From RGIG4694 sp964501705 (GTDB lineage: Bacteria > Bacillota > Clostridia > Oscillospirales > Ruminococcaceae): a DNA stretch of 9,758 nucleotides. The notes under the pieces were generated by a model that did no database searches, was not told where the DNA came from, and saw only the letters and a list, made by a program, of their open reading frames with translations. The DNA is taken from the NCBI GenBank assembly GCA_964501705.1, contig CAZCUQ010000069.1, forward strand, positions 1 to 9,758, given 5' to 3'. Numbering within the stretch: the stretch's first letter is position 1; each line of letters begins with the position of its first letter. Of this stretch, positions 1 through 6,051 are shown piece after piece. A program made the position numbers and the translations under genes.

Positions 1-723
1 CTGATGGAGCAGTACCTGTGACAGTACCGAACCCAGAACATTACGGTAGCCTTCGGTAGATGTTGCGGCCTCCACAGCCTCCGAGATGGCACAGCCGAGA
101 CTTCCCGTGGTTCCGGGGTGGTCGGCAAGAATCTTTTTGCCGACATTTGTTGTTTCGGAAGGAGACGGGGTAACGTTCGCGCCGTAGGTTCTCATGACTT
201 CGCGTCTGAAAGGCTTCTGTTCGTAGGAGCATTTTACCATATAAACCTTGCAGTCGAGTCCGAGATAAGCGCACGCCATGGAAAGCGCGGTTCCCCATTG
301 ACCCGCACCCGTTTCGGTGGTAACGCCTTTAAGTCCCTGCTTTTTCGCATAGTAAGCCTGAGCTATCGCGCTGTTTAATTTGTGGCTTCCCGATGTGTTG
401 TTGCCTTCAAATTTATAATATATTTCCGCAGGAGTATCGAGAGCTTTTTCAAGGCAATATGCCCTTACCAGCGGAGAGGGACGATACATTTTATAGAAAT
501 TCAGTATCTCGCCGGGAATTTCAAAATACGCCGTTGTATCGTCAAGCTCCTGATTGACAAGCTCATCGCAGAAAACGGGAGCAAGTTCCTCATGAGTCAT
601 GGGTTTCAGAGTTGCCGGATTGAGAAGAGGCGCAGGTTTGTTTTTCATATCCGATCTTACATTGTACCACGCCCTCGGAAGTTCCGATTCCTCAAGGTAA
701 GTCTTGTAGGGAATTGTTGACAT
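1..723 (-). CDS. trpB: TrpB2-type tryptophan synthase beta chain (partial, C-terminal part outside window)
   Basis: PLP-dependent enzyme expected to make tryptophan from indole (or indole-glycerol phosphate with TrpA) and serine. The 241 visible codons run from the ATG at 723 to the window edge without a stop. The PLP-lysine motif is seen as NNTSGSHKLNSA with Lys115, and ETGAGQWG follows at residues 137-144, matching fold-type II TrpB proteins. The roughly 100-residue lead-in before the lysine motif, with MSTIPYKTYLEE at the start and RPSPLVRA at residues 81-88, is typical of the TrpB2 (TrpB-like) branch rather than the classical TrpB1. The start is supported by an AAAGGA site (complement of 730-738) and by a promoter at 784-812. 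No trpA or other trp gene is visible, so the gene may act as a stand-alone indole-salvage enzyme; that is inference. It diverges from ftsY. Confidence 0.93.
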   Translation of the reverse strand, partial: MSTIPYKTYLEESELPRAWYNVRSDMKNKPAPLLNPATLKPMTHEELAPVFCDELVNQELDDTTAYFEIPGEILNFYKMYRPSPLVRAYCLEKALDTPAEIYYKFEGNNTSGSHKLNSAIAQAYYAKKQGLKGVTTETGAGQWGTALSMACAYLGLDCKVYMVKCSYEQKPFRREVMRTYGANVTPSPSETTNVGKKILADHPGTTGSLGCAISEAVEAATSTEGYRNVLGSVLSQVLLHQ

Positions 724-783
724 AATAAATTTCCTTTCGTTTATAAATATTGTGATATGCCGCAGAATAAAATTCATATTTTC

Positions 784-812
784 AGTATAGCACAGAAAAT
801 TTTATTTGTCAA
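784..812 (-). promoter_or_regulatory. SigA-type promoter for the trpB-like gene
   Basis: Read on the minus strand, TTGACA (812-807) is followed after 17 bp by TATACT (789-784). A TG one base upstream of the -10 (TGCTATACT) makes it an extended -10. Transcription should begin near 777, giving a leader of about 54 nt. That is too short for a T-box or trp leader attenuator, and no hairpin with a T-tract is seen in it. Confidence 0.85.
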
Positions 813-970
813 TAGAGTTTTTTTTACTTTCATGCGTATAGCCGAACTTAAATCCACGGAAATCGGTTTTCAAAATTTTCTTCCAAGGCGGGTCTTTTTG
901 CGAAAAAATCAGAATACAAACCGCTGACAAAATATAGAAATTGATTTTTGTGACTCAAATTATTTCTGTC

Positions 971-999
971 TTGACAAATCAGTAAAAAAGGAGTATAAT
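971..999 (+). promoter_or_regulatory. Consensus SigA promoter for ftsY-rdgB
   Basis: TTGACA at 971-976 and TATAAT at 994-999 are separated by exactly 17 bp, a perfect match to the vegetative SigA consensus. Transcription would start around 1006, giving a leader of about 34 nt that ends in the ribosome binding site AGGAGG (1029-1034), 5 bp before the ftsY ATG. Confidence 0.92.
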
Positions 1000-1039
1000 T
1001 AATATGGAAATTTATTTACAGTTTTTTTAGGAGGCTGCT

Positions 1040-2293
1040 ATGGGCTTTTTTGACAAACTTTCCGAGGGAATAAAAAAGACGAGAGAATCCATAATGGGAA
1101 ATGTCAACCGCGTTCTTAATTCATTTACGAAAATCGACGAGGATTTTTTCGAGGAGCTTGAAGAAACTCTTATTATCTGCGATATCGGAGTGCAGACCTC
1201 GGTCGATATCTGCGGCGAGCTTCGCAAAAAAGTCAAGAACGACGGAATAAAAACTCCCGATGAAATAAAGGCAGCGCTAAAAGAGATCATAACCGAAATG
1301 CTTGGCGAGGACAAAAAGCTCGATATATCTTCAAAACCCTCCGTGATTCTCGTTATAGGAGTAAACGGCGCGGGCAAGACCACAACAATAGGAAAGCTTG
1401 CGGCAAAATATACCTCTGAGGGGAAAAAGGTCATAGTCGCCGCCGCAGATACTTTCAGAGCGGCAGCAACAGAACAGCTTGAGGTGTGGGCGGAACGCGC
1501 TCACGCGGAGATCGTCAAACACAGCGAGGGCTCCGATCCCGCCTCGGTCGTGTTCGACGCCGTGGCAGCCGCAAAGGCAAGAGGAGCGGATATCGTCATC
1601 TGCGATACCGCGGGCAGACTGCACAATAAGAAAAATCTTATGGACGAGCTTAAAAAAATAACCCGAATCTGCTATCAGCAGGCGGAAGGGTGCAGCGTCG
1701 AAACGCTTCTTGTCCTTGACGCGACTACGGGACAAAACGCCGTGAACCAGGCAAAACTGTTCGGTGAGGCTGCCGATATCACGGGAATAGTTCTCACAAA
1801 GCTTGACGGAACCGCAAAGGGCGGTATCGTCATTACGATAAATAAGGAACTCGGCATACCCGTAAAGCTTATAGGCGTGGGCGAAAAGATCGAGGATCTT
1901 CAGGAATTTTCCGCTCGCGATTTTGCGCAGGCTCTATTCATAGACGAAACGGATTTCACGGGAAATTACGAAAGAATCACCGACGGCGAAAAAGCGGACG
2001 AATCGGAATCGTCCGATTCGTCCGCTCCGACGGAAGAAAAACTTTCGGAAACAGAATCTTCCGAAGCGGAAACCGAACCCGTCCGTGAGGAAATTCTGTC
2101 CGAAAAAACGAACGAACCCGATGAACCCGAAACCGTACAGCCCGACGAGGAACAGGAACAGCCTTCGGAAGAAACGGAAACAAAGAAGAAAGGAAAATTC
2201 GATTTCTTATTCAAGGAAATATCTTTCGGAAAGAAAAAGAAGAAAAATGACGAGGATGAAAACACAGATACCGAAAAGGATGATGAAATATGA
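1040..2293 (+). CDS. ftsY: Signal recognition particle receptor FtsY, with C-terminal acidic extension
   Basis: SRP receptor GTPase that docks Ffh-ribosome complexes at the membrane for co-translational export. The NG domain fills residues 1 to about 300: N-terminal amphipathic FFDKLSEGIKKTR, four-helix N domain, P-loop GVNGAGKTTT (107-116), DTFRAAA (137-143), DTAGR (189-193), TKLD (253-256) and GVGEKIEDLQ (279-288). All GTPase motifs are intact. The protein starts directly with the N domain and lacks the usual N-terminal acidic A domain. Instead it carries a Glu/Ser/Pro-rich acidic tail at about 301-380, then a basic/aromatic patch GKFDFLFKEISFGKKKKK (385-402) and a short acidic end, for 417 aa in all. 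AGGAGG at 1029-1034 fixes the start. The stop overlaps the rdgB start (ATGA). The tail holds a perfect DNA inverted repeat at 1993-2026. Confidence 0.96.
   Translation: MGFFDKLSEGIKKTRESIMGNVNRVLNSFTKIDEDFFEELEETLIICDIGVQTSVDICGELRKKVKNDGIKTPDEIKAALKEIITEMLGEDKKLDISSKPSVILVIGVNGAGKTTTIGKLAAKYTSEGKKVIVAAADTFRAAATEQLEVWAERAHAEIVKHSEGSDPASVVFDAVAAAKARGADIVICDTAGRLHNKKNLMDELKKITRICYQQAEGCSVETLLVLDATTGQNAVNQAKLFGEAADITGIVLTKLDGTAKGGIVITINKELGIPVKLIGVGEKIEDLQEFSARDFAQALFIDETDFTGNYERITDGEKADESESSDSSAPTEEKLSETESSEAETEPVREEILSEKTNEPDEPETVQPDEEQEQPSEETETKKKGKFDFLFKEISFGKKKKKNDEDENTDTEKDDEI
1993..2026 (+). repeat. Perfect 15-bp inverted repeat (hairpin) inside ftsY
   Basis: The arm AGCGGACGAATCGGA (1993-2007) and its exact reverse complement TCCGATTCGTCCGCT (2012-2026) flank a 4-base loop ATCG. 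It lies in codons 318-329 (A D E S E S S D S S A), near the start of the acidic tail. There is no T-tract after it, so it is not a standard intrinsic terminator. It may be a strong mRNA hairpin within the coding sequence or a by-product of repetitive Glu/Ser/Asp codons. Confidence 0.85.
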
Positions 2294-2856
2294 AAATAGT
2301 TCTTGCGTCAAATAACGAAAACAAGCTTAGGGAAATACGTGAAGTGCTTTCTCCATACGGGTTTGAGGTCATTTCACAGTCCGAGGCGGGAGTAGATGGC
2401 GAAGCTGAGGAAAACGGGAAAACGTTCGCGGAAAACGCGTACAAAAAAGCGGAAATGGCGTATAAAATTACCGGTCTGCCGGTAATTGCCGACGACAGCG
2501 GTCTGGAGGTAGACGCTCTGAACGGCGCTCCCGGAATTTACTCCGCACGGTACGCACCGAAAGGTCAGAGACGCAAAAGGGTGCTGGAGGAAATGAAAAA
2601 CGTCCCCGATGAGAAGCGGGGTGCGAATTTCACCTGCTGTATCTGCTACATTGACGAAAAGGGCAAAGCACGGTATTTCGAGGGAAAATGCTTCGGAAAG
2701 ATCGGTTACGAGATACGCGGCTCAAACGGATTCGGCTTTGACTCCATATTTATGTACGGCGAAAAGACATTTGCGGAAATTTCCTCCGAGGAAAAAAATA
2801 AGATAAGCCACAGAGCAAACGCTCTCGCAAAGCTTGAGGAATATCTTGGAAAGTAA
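2290..2856 (+). CDS. rdgB: RdgB/HAM1 family dITP/XTP pyrophosphatase
   Basis: House-cleaning nucleotidase that hydrolyses ITP, dITP and XTP to monophosphates, keeping deaminated purines out of nucleic acids. Family motifs are SNNENKLREI (7-16), GKTFAENAYKKA (43-54), ADDSGLEVDALNGAPGIYSARY (67-88, with the catalytic Asp region), GFGFDSIF (147-154) and KNKISHRANAL (169-179). At 188 aa it is slightly short for the family. The link after ARY is compressed (APKGQRRKRVLEEM) and lacks the usual D-x-x-N stretch, and GFGYDPIF reads GFGFDSIF. The ATG overlaps the ftsY stop by 4 bp. An AAAAGGA site at 2274-2280 inside ftsY suits this start. It is probably co-transcribed and translationally coupled with ftsY. 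Confidence 0.94.
   Translation: MKIVLASNNENKLREIREVLSPYGFEVISQSEAGVDGEAEENGKTFAENAYKKAEMAYKITGLPVIADDSGLEVDALNGAPGIYSARYAPKGQRRKRVLEEMKNVPDEKRGANFTCCICYIDEKGKARYFEGKCFGKIGYEIRGSNGFGFDSIFMYGEKTFAEISSEEKNKISHRANALAKLEEYLGK
2466..2487 (+). repeat. 9-bp perfect inverted repeat within rdgB
   Basis: AATTACCGG (2466-2474) and CCGGTAATT (2479-2487) flank the loop TCTG. The repeat lies in codons for K-I-T-G-L-P-V-I. A match of this length could occur by chance in a window of this size, and no T-tract follows. Confidence 0.4.
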
Positions 2857-2890
2857 TTGTTTCCTTAAATTTAAAAAATTGTTAAATCTA

Positions 2891-2920
2891 TTGACAGCAC
2901 ACGGGTAAATGTATTAAAAT
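2891..2920 (+). promoter_or_regulatory. Putative SigA promoter for the yhbY-nadD-yqeK-rsfS-leuS operon
   Basis: TTGACA at 2891-2896 is perfect. The best -10 is TAAAAT at 2915-2920 with an 18-bp spacer; TATTAA at 2912-2917 with 15 bp is an alternative. Either would start transcription around 2924-2927, within or next to the AAAGGAAG ribosome binding site (2922-2929). The leader would then be very short, so this may be a weak or chance promoter. No GC-rich terminator is visible between rdgB and yhbY, so read-through from the ftsY promoter is also possible. Confidence 0.55.
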
Positions 2921-2934
2921 GAAAGGAAGATAAA

Positions 2935-3246
2935 ATGCTGACAAGTAAACAAAGAGCAATGCTTAAAGCCCGCGCACAGAAAGAAAACTCTGTTTTGCAC
3001 GTCGGGAAAGGCGGTATAAACGATAACCTCATTATTCAGATGACCGACGCGTTAAGGGCAAGGGAGCTTGTTAAAATAACAGTTCTCGATACGGCAATGC
3101 TTTCGGCGGAGGAGGCTGCCGAAGAGATCGCGGAAAAAACGCGCTCCGACGTTGTTCAGGTTATCGGAAAAAAAGCGGTCTTTTTCAAGCGGAACCTCAA
3201 AAATCCGAAAATAAACATAAGCACAAAAAGGAAAAAAATAACATGA
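2935..3246 (+). CDS. yhbY: YhbY/YqeI family CRM-domain RNA-binding protein
   Basis: Small RNA-binding protein of the CRM (YhbY) family, associated in bacteria with large-subunit assembly. The 103 aa protein begins MLTSKQRAMLKARAQKE and carries the conserved GxxG-type loop VGKGGI (residues 23-28), then LRARELVKITVL and the closing strand VVQVIGKKAVFFKRN, all typical of the single CRM domain. The remaining tail, KNPKINISTKRKKIT, is basic and suits RNA contact. The start is supported by AAAGGAAG at 2922-2929. Its stop overlaps the nadD start by 4 bp (ATGA), suggesting translational coupling. The neighbours nadD, yqeK and rsfS match the usual Firmicutes order. Confidence 0.95.
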   Translation: MLTSKQRAMLKARAQKENSVLHVGKGGINDNLIIQMTDALRARELVKITVLDTAMLSAEEAAEEIAEKTRSDVVQVIGKKAVFFKRNLKNPKINISTKRKKIT

Positions 3247-3842
3247 ACACGGTCATTTTCGGCGGGAGCTTCAATCCCGTGCATAACGGACACGTAAAGC
3301 TTGCCGAAAGCGTGCTTTCCCATGCGGATTTTATCGACTCTCTGTACGTTGTTCCCGCGTTTGTCAGTCCTTTTAAAACGGAGGACGAAAAGGACGTGGG
3401 AGAGTGCGCCAGACTTGAGATGTGTACTCTTGCGTTTGAGGATTTCCCGAAAACCTCCGTCTCCGATTATGAGATAAAACGAAAGAAAATAAGCTATACG
3501 GTCGATACTTTAAGGTATTTCCGTGAAAAAAATCCCGGAGACAAACTTTGGTTTCTTGTCGGGAGCGATTCTCTGGAAACTCTTCCTACATGGCGGGGAT
3601 TTGAAGATATTATGAAGCTGTGCGGGATAATCTCCGCCGTGAGAAGCGTCTCCGACAGGCGCGGGATCGAAAATAACGCCGAAAAGGTACGCAGATACGG
3701 AGAGGTCATTCTCATTGACTCCGAGCCATTTGAGATTTCCTCGACCGAAATAAGAAAAAAGCTGTTTCGGGGTGAGGACGTTTCGCGGTATCTTCCCGAA
3801 AAGGTTTTGAAATATATAAACGATAACGATCTTTACAGGTAA
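3243..3842 (+). CDS. nadD: Nicotinate-nucleotide adenylyltransferase
   Basis: Transfers AMP from ATP to nicotinate mononucleotide to give deamido-NAD, a shared step of de novo and salvage NAD synthesis in the cytoplasm. The nucleotidyltransferase signature GGSFNPVHNGH (7-17) contains the (H/T)xGH motif as HNGH. WFLVGSDSLETLPTWRGFE (103-121) and ISSTEIRKKL (165-174) are the other family hallmarks. At 199 aa it is of normal length. The loop usually read as PxxKP appears as SPFKTED (42-48). The ATG overlaps the yhbY stop by 4 bp, with AAAAGGA at 3226-3232 as ribosome binding site. It ends 5 bp before yqeK, in the conserved yhbY-nadD-yqeK order. Confidence 0.96.
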   Translation: MNTVIFGGSFNPVHNGHVKLAESVLSHADFIDSLYVVPAFVSPFKTEDEKDVGECARLEMCTLAFEDFPKTSVSDYEIKRKKISYTVDTLRYFREKNPGDKLWFLVGSDSLETLPTWRGFEDIMKLCGIISAVRSVSDRRGIENNAEKVRRYGEVILIDSEPFEISSTEIRKKLFRGEDVSRYLPEKVLKYINDNDLYR

Positions 3843-3847
3843 AAGAA

Positions 3848-4453
3848 GTGGTAATTTTGTATTCTGTTGCGGAAATAAAGGATATTCTGAAAATACGTCT
3901 TTCAAAAAAAAGATATACTCACAGCATAAATGTTGCGGACAGCGCCGCGGCTCTTGCGAAAGAGTACGGCTTTGACAGGGAAAAGTGCTTCCTTGCGGGT
4001 CTTGTTCATGACATCTGCAAGGAACTGCCGAAGGAAGAACAGCTTGAACTGGTCAGAAAATCAAACAGAGATATAACGGAAGAGGAGCTTGTAACTCCGC
4101 CGCTTTTCCACGCTCCCGCAGGGGCTTATTACGCGGAGAGAGTTCTTGGGATATCCGATGAGGATATCCTTAATGCCGTTCGCTACCACACTGTCGGAAG
4201 AGCGGGAATGAGCGGTATCGAAAAGGCTGTATACATAGCCGATCTTATCTCCGAGGACAGAAATTACAAGGATATTGATGATATGCGCAAAATTGCTTTC
4301 GAGGATATCAACGAGGCAATACTCAAAGCGCTCAAATTCAATATAGAGGACGTAATGAAAAAGAATTCTAGGATTCCCGCGCATACCATAAATGCGTACA
4401 ACGAGTATATTTCGCTTTTGTTCTCAAAGGAGAGAATTCACGCGGGAAAATAA
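3848..4453 (+). CDS. yqeK: YqeK family HD-domain phosphohydrolase (symmetrical Ap4A hydrolase)
   Basis: HD-superfamily metal-dependent hydrolase. YqeK proteins are known to split diadenosine tetraphosphate symmetrically into two ADP. The metal-binding set is visible: H25 in YTHSINVA, the HD pair H54-D55 in GLVHDICKELP, H88 in LFHAPAGAYYA, H114 in VRYHTVGRAGMS and D132 in KAVYIADLISEDR. All are present, so it should be active. The start is uncertain. GTG at 3848 has AGG at 3837-3839 upstream and gives 201 aa; TTG at 3857 is in frame and would remove only three residues. It follows nadD by 5 bp and precedes an unknown membrane protein gene, where rsfS usually comes directly. Confidence 0.93.
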   Translation: MVILYSVAEIKDILKIRLSKKRYTHSINVADSAAALAKEYGFDREKCFLAGLVHDICKELPKEEQLELVRKSNRDITEEELVTPPLFHAPAGAYYAERVLGISDEDILNAVRYHTVGRAGMSGIEKAVYIADLISEDRNYKDIDDMRKIAFEDINEAILKALKFNIEDVMKKNSRIPAHTINAYNEYISLLFSKERIHAGK

Positions 4454-4468
4454 AAAGGCGGTGATCTT

Positions 4469-5149
4469 ATGACTTATGACGGGAAATATAAGCTTGTTCC
4501 GTTTCACAGTGACTATTATAATGACATCACCGCTGAAGAGATCGAGGCACTGTACGCCGAAAACGGCAGATTTAAAAGAATCGCTGCGGAAACAGCCGGT
4601 ATAGAGCTCCTTTCATTGGGCGTTTACGCGTCATTAAGCGTTATGGGTCTTTATTTGTTGAAGAAAACGGATGATCCCGCCGATCTGCTAAGGATCTTTT
4701 TGGATCACACCGAGGGTTTTCTCACTGCTGTCTCGTCGGTCGTTATTGTCCCCGTTTTGTTTGCTGAAATTATTATAAATCTGAGACGAACATATAACGA
4801 ATGCAGTGATTTCTACTTCGCCAAGGGAAAAATAATTTCACTTGAAAGCGAATATAACGAAAGCGATAAAAAACATAAAAACGGTTATTATAAGAATATC
4901 CTGACTCTTGCGGTCTCCGAAAACGAAGCAATCGGAAATATATTTTATTTTTCCGAAAACGAGTGGGAGAAAGATGATTATATCGGCAAAGACGCCATAG
5001 CCGTCTATTATCCGAAAATGCACAGTATGTACGCGCTGATCGACGGCGAGGACGCGGAAAATTACCGTAAGAATTTCAAAGATAAATTTCGTCTTGACGA
5101 TAAAAAACCGAAAGGATTAAAAAAATATGAACGAAGACAAACTTCTTGA
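4469..5149 (+). CDS. Unrecognised membrane protein with two helices and a soluble C-terminal domain
   Basis: I do not recognise a named family. The 226 aa protein has a polar N-terminus (1-41), two hydrophobic segments at about 43-64 and 84-105 joined by a short acidic link, and a soluble C-terminal region (110-226) ending in a basic tail. The pattern GKIIS, then alternating strands, then DAIAVYYPKMHSMYALID (175-192) resembles the small beta-rich domain of DUF3592-type proteins; this is a tentative likeness. The ribosome binding site AAGGCGGTGATC (4455-4466) matches the complement of the 16S 3' end at 11 of 12 bases. The gene lies 15 bp after yqeK, and its last 23 bp overlap rsfS, so it is firmly inside the operon. 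It has no obvious signal peptide. Function unknown. Confidence 0.8.
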   Translation: MTYDGKYKLVPFHSDYYNDITAEEIEALYAENGRFKRIAAETAGIELLSLGVYASLSVMGLYLLKKTDDPADLLRIFLDHTEGFLTAVSSVVIVPVLFAEIIINLRRTYNECSDFYFAKGKIISLESEYNESDKKHKNGYYKNILTLAVSENEAIGNIFYFSENEWEKDDYIGKDAIAVYYPKMHSMYALIDGEDAENYRKNFKDKFRLDDKKPKGLKKYERRQTS

Positions 5150-5483
5150 AATAATAGTCAAAACTCTCGACGGCAAAAAAGCCGAAGATATAAAAGTTAT
5201 AAAAATACGCGATTTAACGATAATTGCGGACTATTTTGTAATAGCGGACGGTCTTTCAAGCACTCAGACGCGTTCGCTTGCCGATGAGGTCGAATTTCAG
5301 GTCAAGGAAAAAGCAAGCGTTCCCCCCGCGCGCGTTCAGGGCAATAACGGCTCGAACTGGATAATTCTCGACTATAATAATATTGTCGTCCACATCTTCT
5401 CAAAGGAGCAGAGAGAATTCTACTCGCTTGAAAGACTGTGGCAGGACGGAGAGGAAACAGATATCTCAAAGTGGCTGAAATAA
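5127..5483 (+). CDS. rsfS: Ribosomal silencing factor RsfS
   Basis: Binds protein L14 (uL14) on the 50S subunit and blocks joining with 30S, lowering translation under nutrient stress. The 118 aa protein matches the Iojap/RsfS family throughout: KKAEDIKVIKIRDLTIIADYFVIADG (17-42), SSTQTRSLADEVE (44-56), GNNGSNWIILDYNNIVVHIF (72-91) and REFYSLERLWQDGE (96-109). The start ATG lies inside the end of the upstream membrane-protein gene (23-bp overlap), with AAAGGA at 5111-5116 as ribosome binding site. Its own end overlaps the next gene. In most Firmicutes rsfS directly follows yqeK; here a membrane-protein gene is placed between them. Confidence 0.95.
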   Translation: MNEDKLLEIIVKTLDGKKAEDIKVIKIRDLTIIADYFVIADGLSSTQTRSLADEVEFQVKEKASVPPARVQGNNGSNWIILDYNNIVVHIFSKEQREFYSLERLWQDGEETDISKWLK

Positions 5484-6034
5484 AGGATACTTACAAAACT
5501 ATTCTCGATGACGAGGACTACGCCGATATCGAAAAAAGCGCGGCGGAAATTCCGGTCATCGAGAAAACAGCCGCCACTCATAAGTCGGAGGATTACGTCA
5601 GAGGGGAAATGCACGTAAAGACAGCGGCGTTCGCTATGAATTTCATATTTGCGGCTGATCTTGTTTTTTCGATTCTGAGAGGAAGCGTGCCGTTTTCCGT
5701 CTGCACGGGGCTTTGTCTTTTAGCCGCCGCCGTTTCGGCAATTCATATGCTTCGGGGAAAGGTCTTCGCAAGATATATCGCGGTCGGAATAAACGGCGCG
5801 GGGATCATTATCTGCACGGCAAAAATGATAGGCGTCGCGGGCGGCGGGAGCGGAACGGCTTTCATTCTTGTGATATGTCTTATCGAGGGAGCTGCGGAAA
5901 TAGCTCTTATGCTGATCTTCATATCGGACAAAAGCGTGAACGCTTTCTTTACTTATAACGGCAGACTCGACAGACTCAGAGACGCGGGCAGAAAGAGAAA
6001 TTATCTTAATTCGATAGGCAAAAGATTCAAATAA
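5471..6034 (+). CDS. Unrecognised four-helix membrane protein
   Basis: No family recognised. Counting from GTG at 5471 (187 aa), there is an acidic, charged N-terminal part of about 50 residues (MAEIKDTYKTILDDEDYADI) and four hydrophobic segments at about 51-69, 73-94, 101-122 and 129-151. A basic tail (NGRLDRLRDAGRKRNYL, ending GKRFK) should stay in the cytoplasm. The start is not settled. GTG at 5471 follows GAGGAAA (5451-5457) at a rather long spacing and overlaps rsfS by 13 bp. GTG at 5438 would add 11 residues but has only a weak site upstream. The gene ends 17 bp before leuS and so belongs to the same operon. Its layout (charged N-terminus, membrane block, basic tail) suggests an accessory membrane protein; the role is unknown. 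Confidence 0.78.
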   Translation: MAEIKDTYKTILDDEDYADIEKSAAEIPVIEKTAATHKSEDYVRGEMHVKTAAFAMNFIFAADLVFSILRGSVPFSVCTGLCLLAAAVSAIHMLRGKVFARYIAVGINGAGIIICTAKMIGVAGGGSGTAFILVICLIEGAAEIALMLIFISDKSVNAFFTYNGRLDRLRDAGRKRNYLNSIGKRFK

Positions 6035-6051
6035 AATCAGAAGGTGAAAAA

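Larger units (their letters stand above)
724..1039. other. Divergent intergenic region between trpB-like gene and ftsY
   Basis: These 316 bp are AT-rich and carry no credible ORF. They hold two divergent near-consensus promoters (784-812 minus, 971-999 plus), both with 17-bp spacers. The stretch between them, about 813-970, shows no RNA gene, terminator or clear operator palindrome by eye. It is longer than two back-to-back promoters need, so a regulator binding site is possible but not demonstrated. Confidence 0.7.

Noticed and set aside
118..720. Plus-strand open frames at 118-378 and 382-720
   Set aside because: They lie opposite the trpB-like gene, whose minus-strand translation gives a full PLP enzyme sequence with a promoter and ribosome binding site.
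4148..4170. Inverted repeat GGATATCC...GGATATCC in yqeK
   Set aside because: Each arm is itself palindromic and short, it lies in codons G-I-S-D-E-D-I-L, and no T-tract follows; probably chance.
5438..5470. Earlier GTG start for the four-helix membrane protein
   Set aside because: It would add 11 residues wholly inside rsfS and has a weaker ribosome binding site than the GTG at 5471; kept only as an alternative.
6035..6051. T-box riboswitch expected before leuS in Firmicutes
   Set aside because: Only 17 bp separate leuS from the preceding gene, and no T-box element or terminator hairpin is seen there or just upstream.
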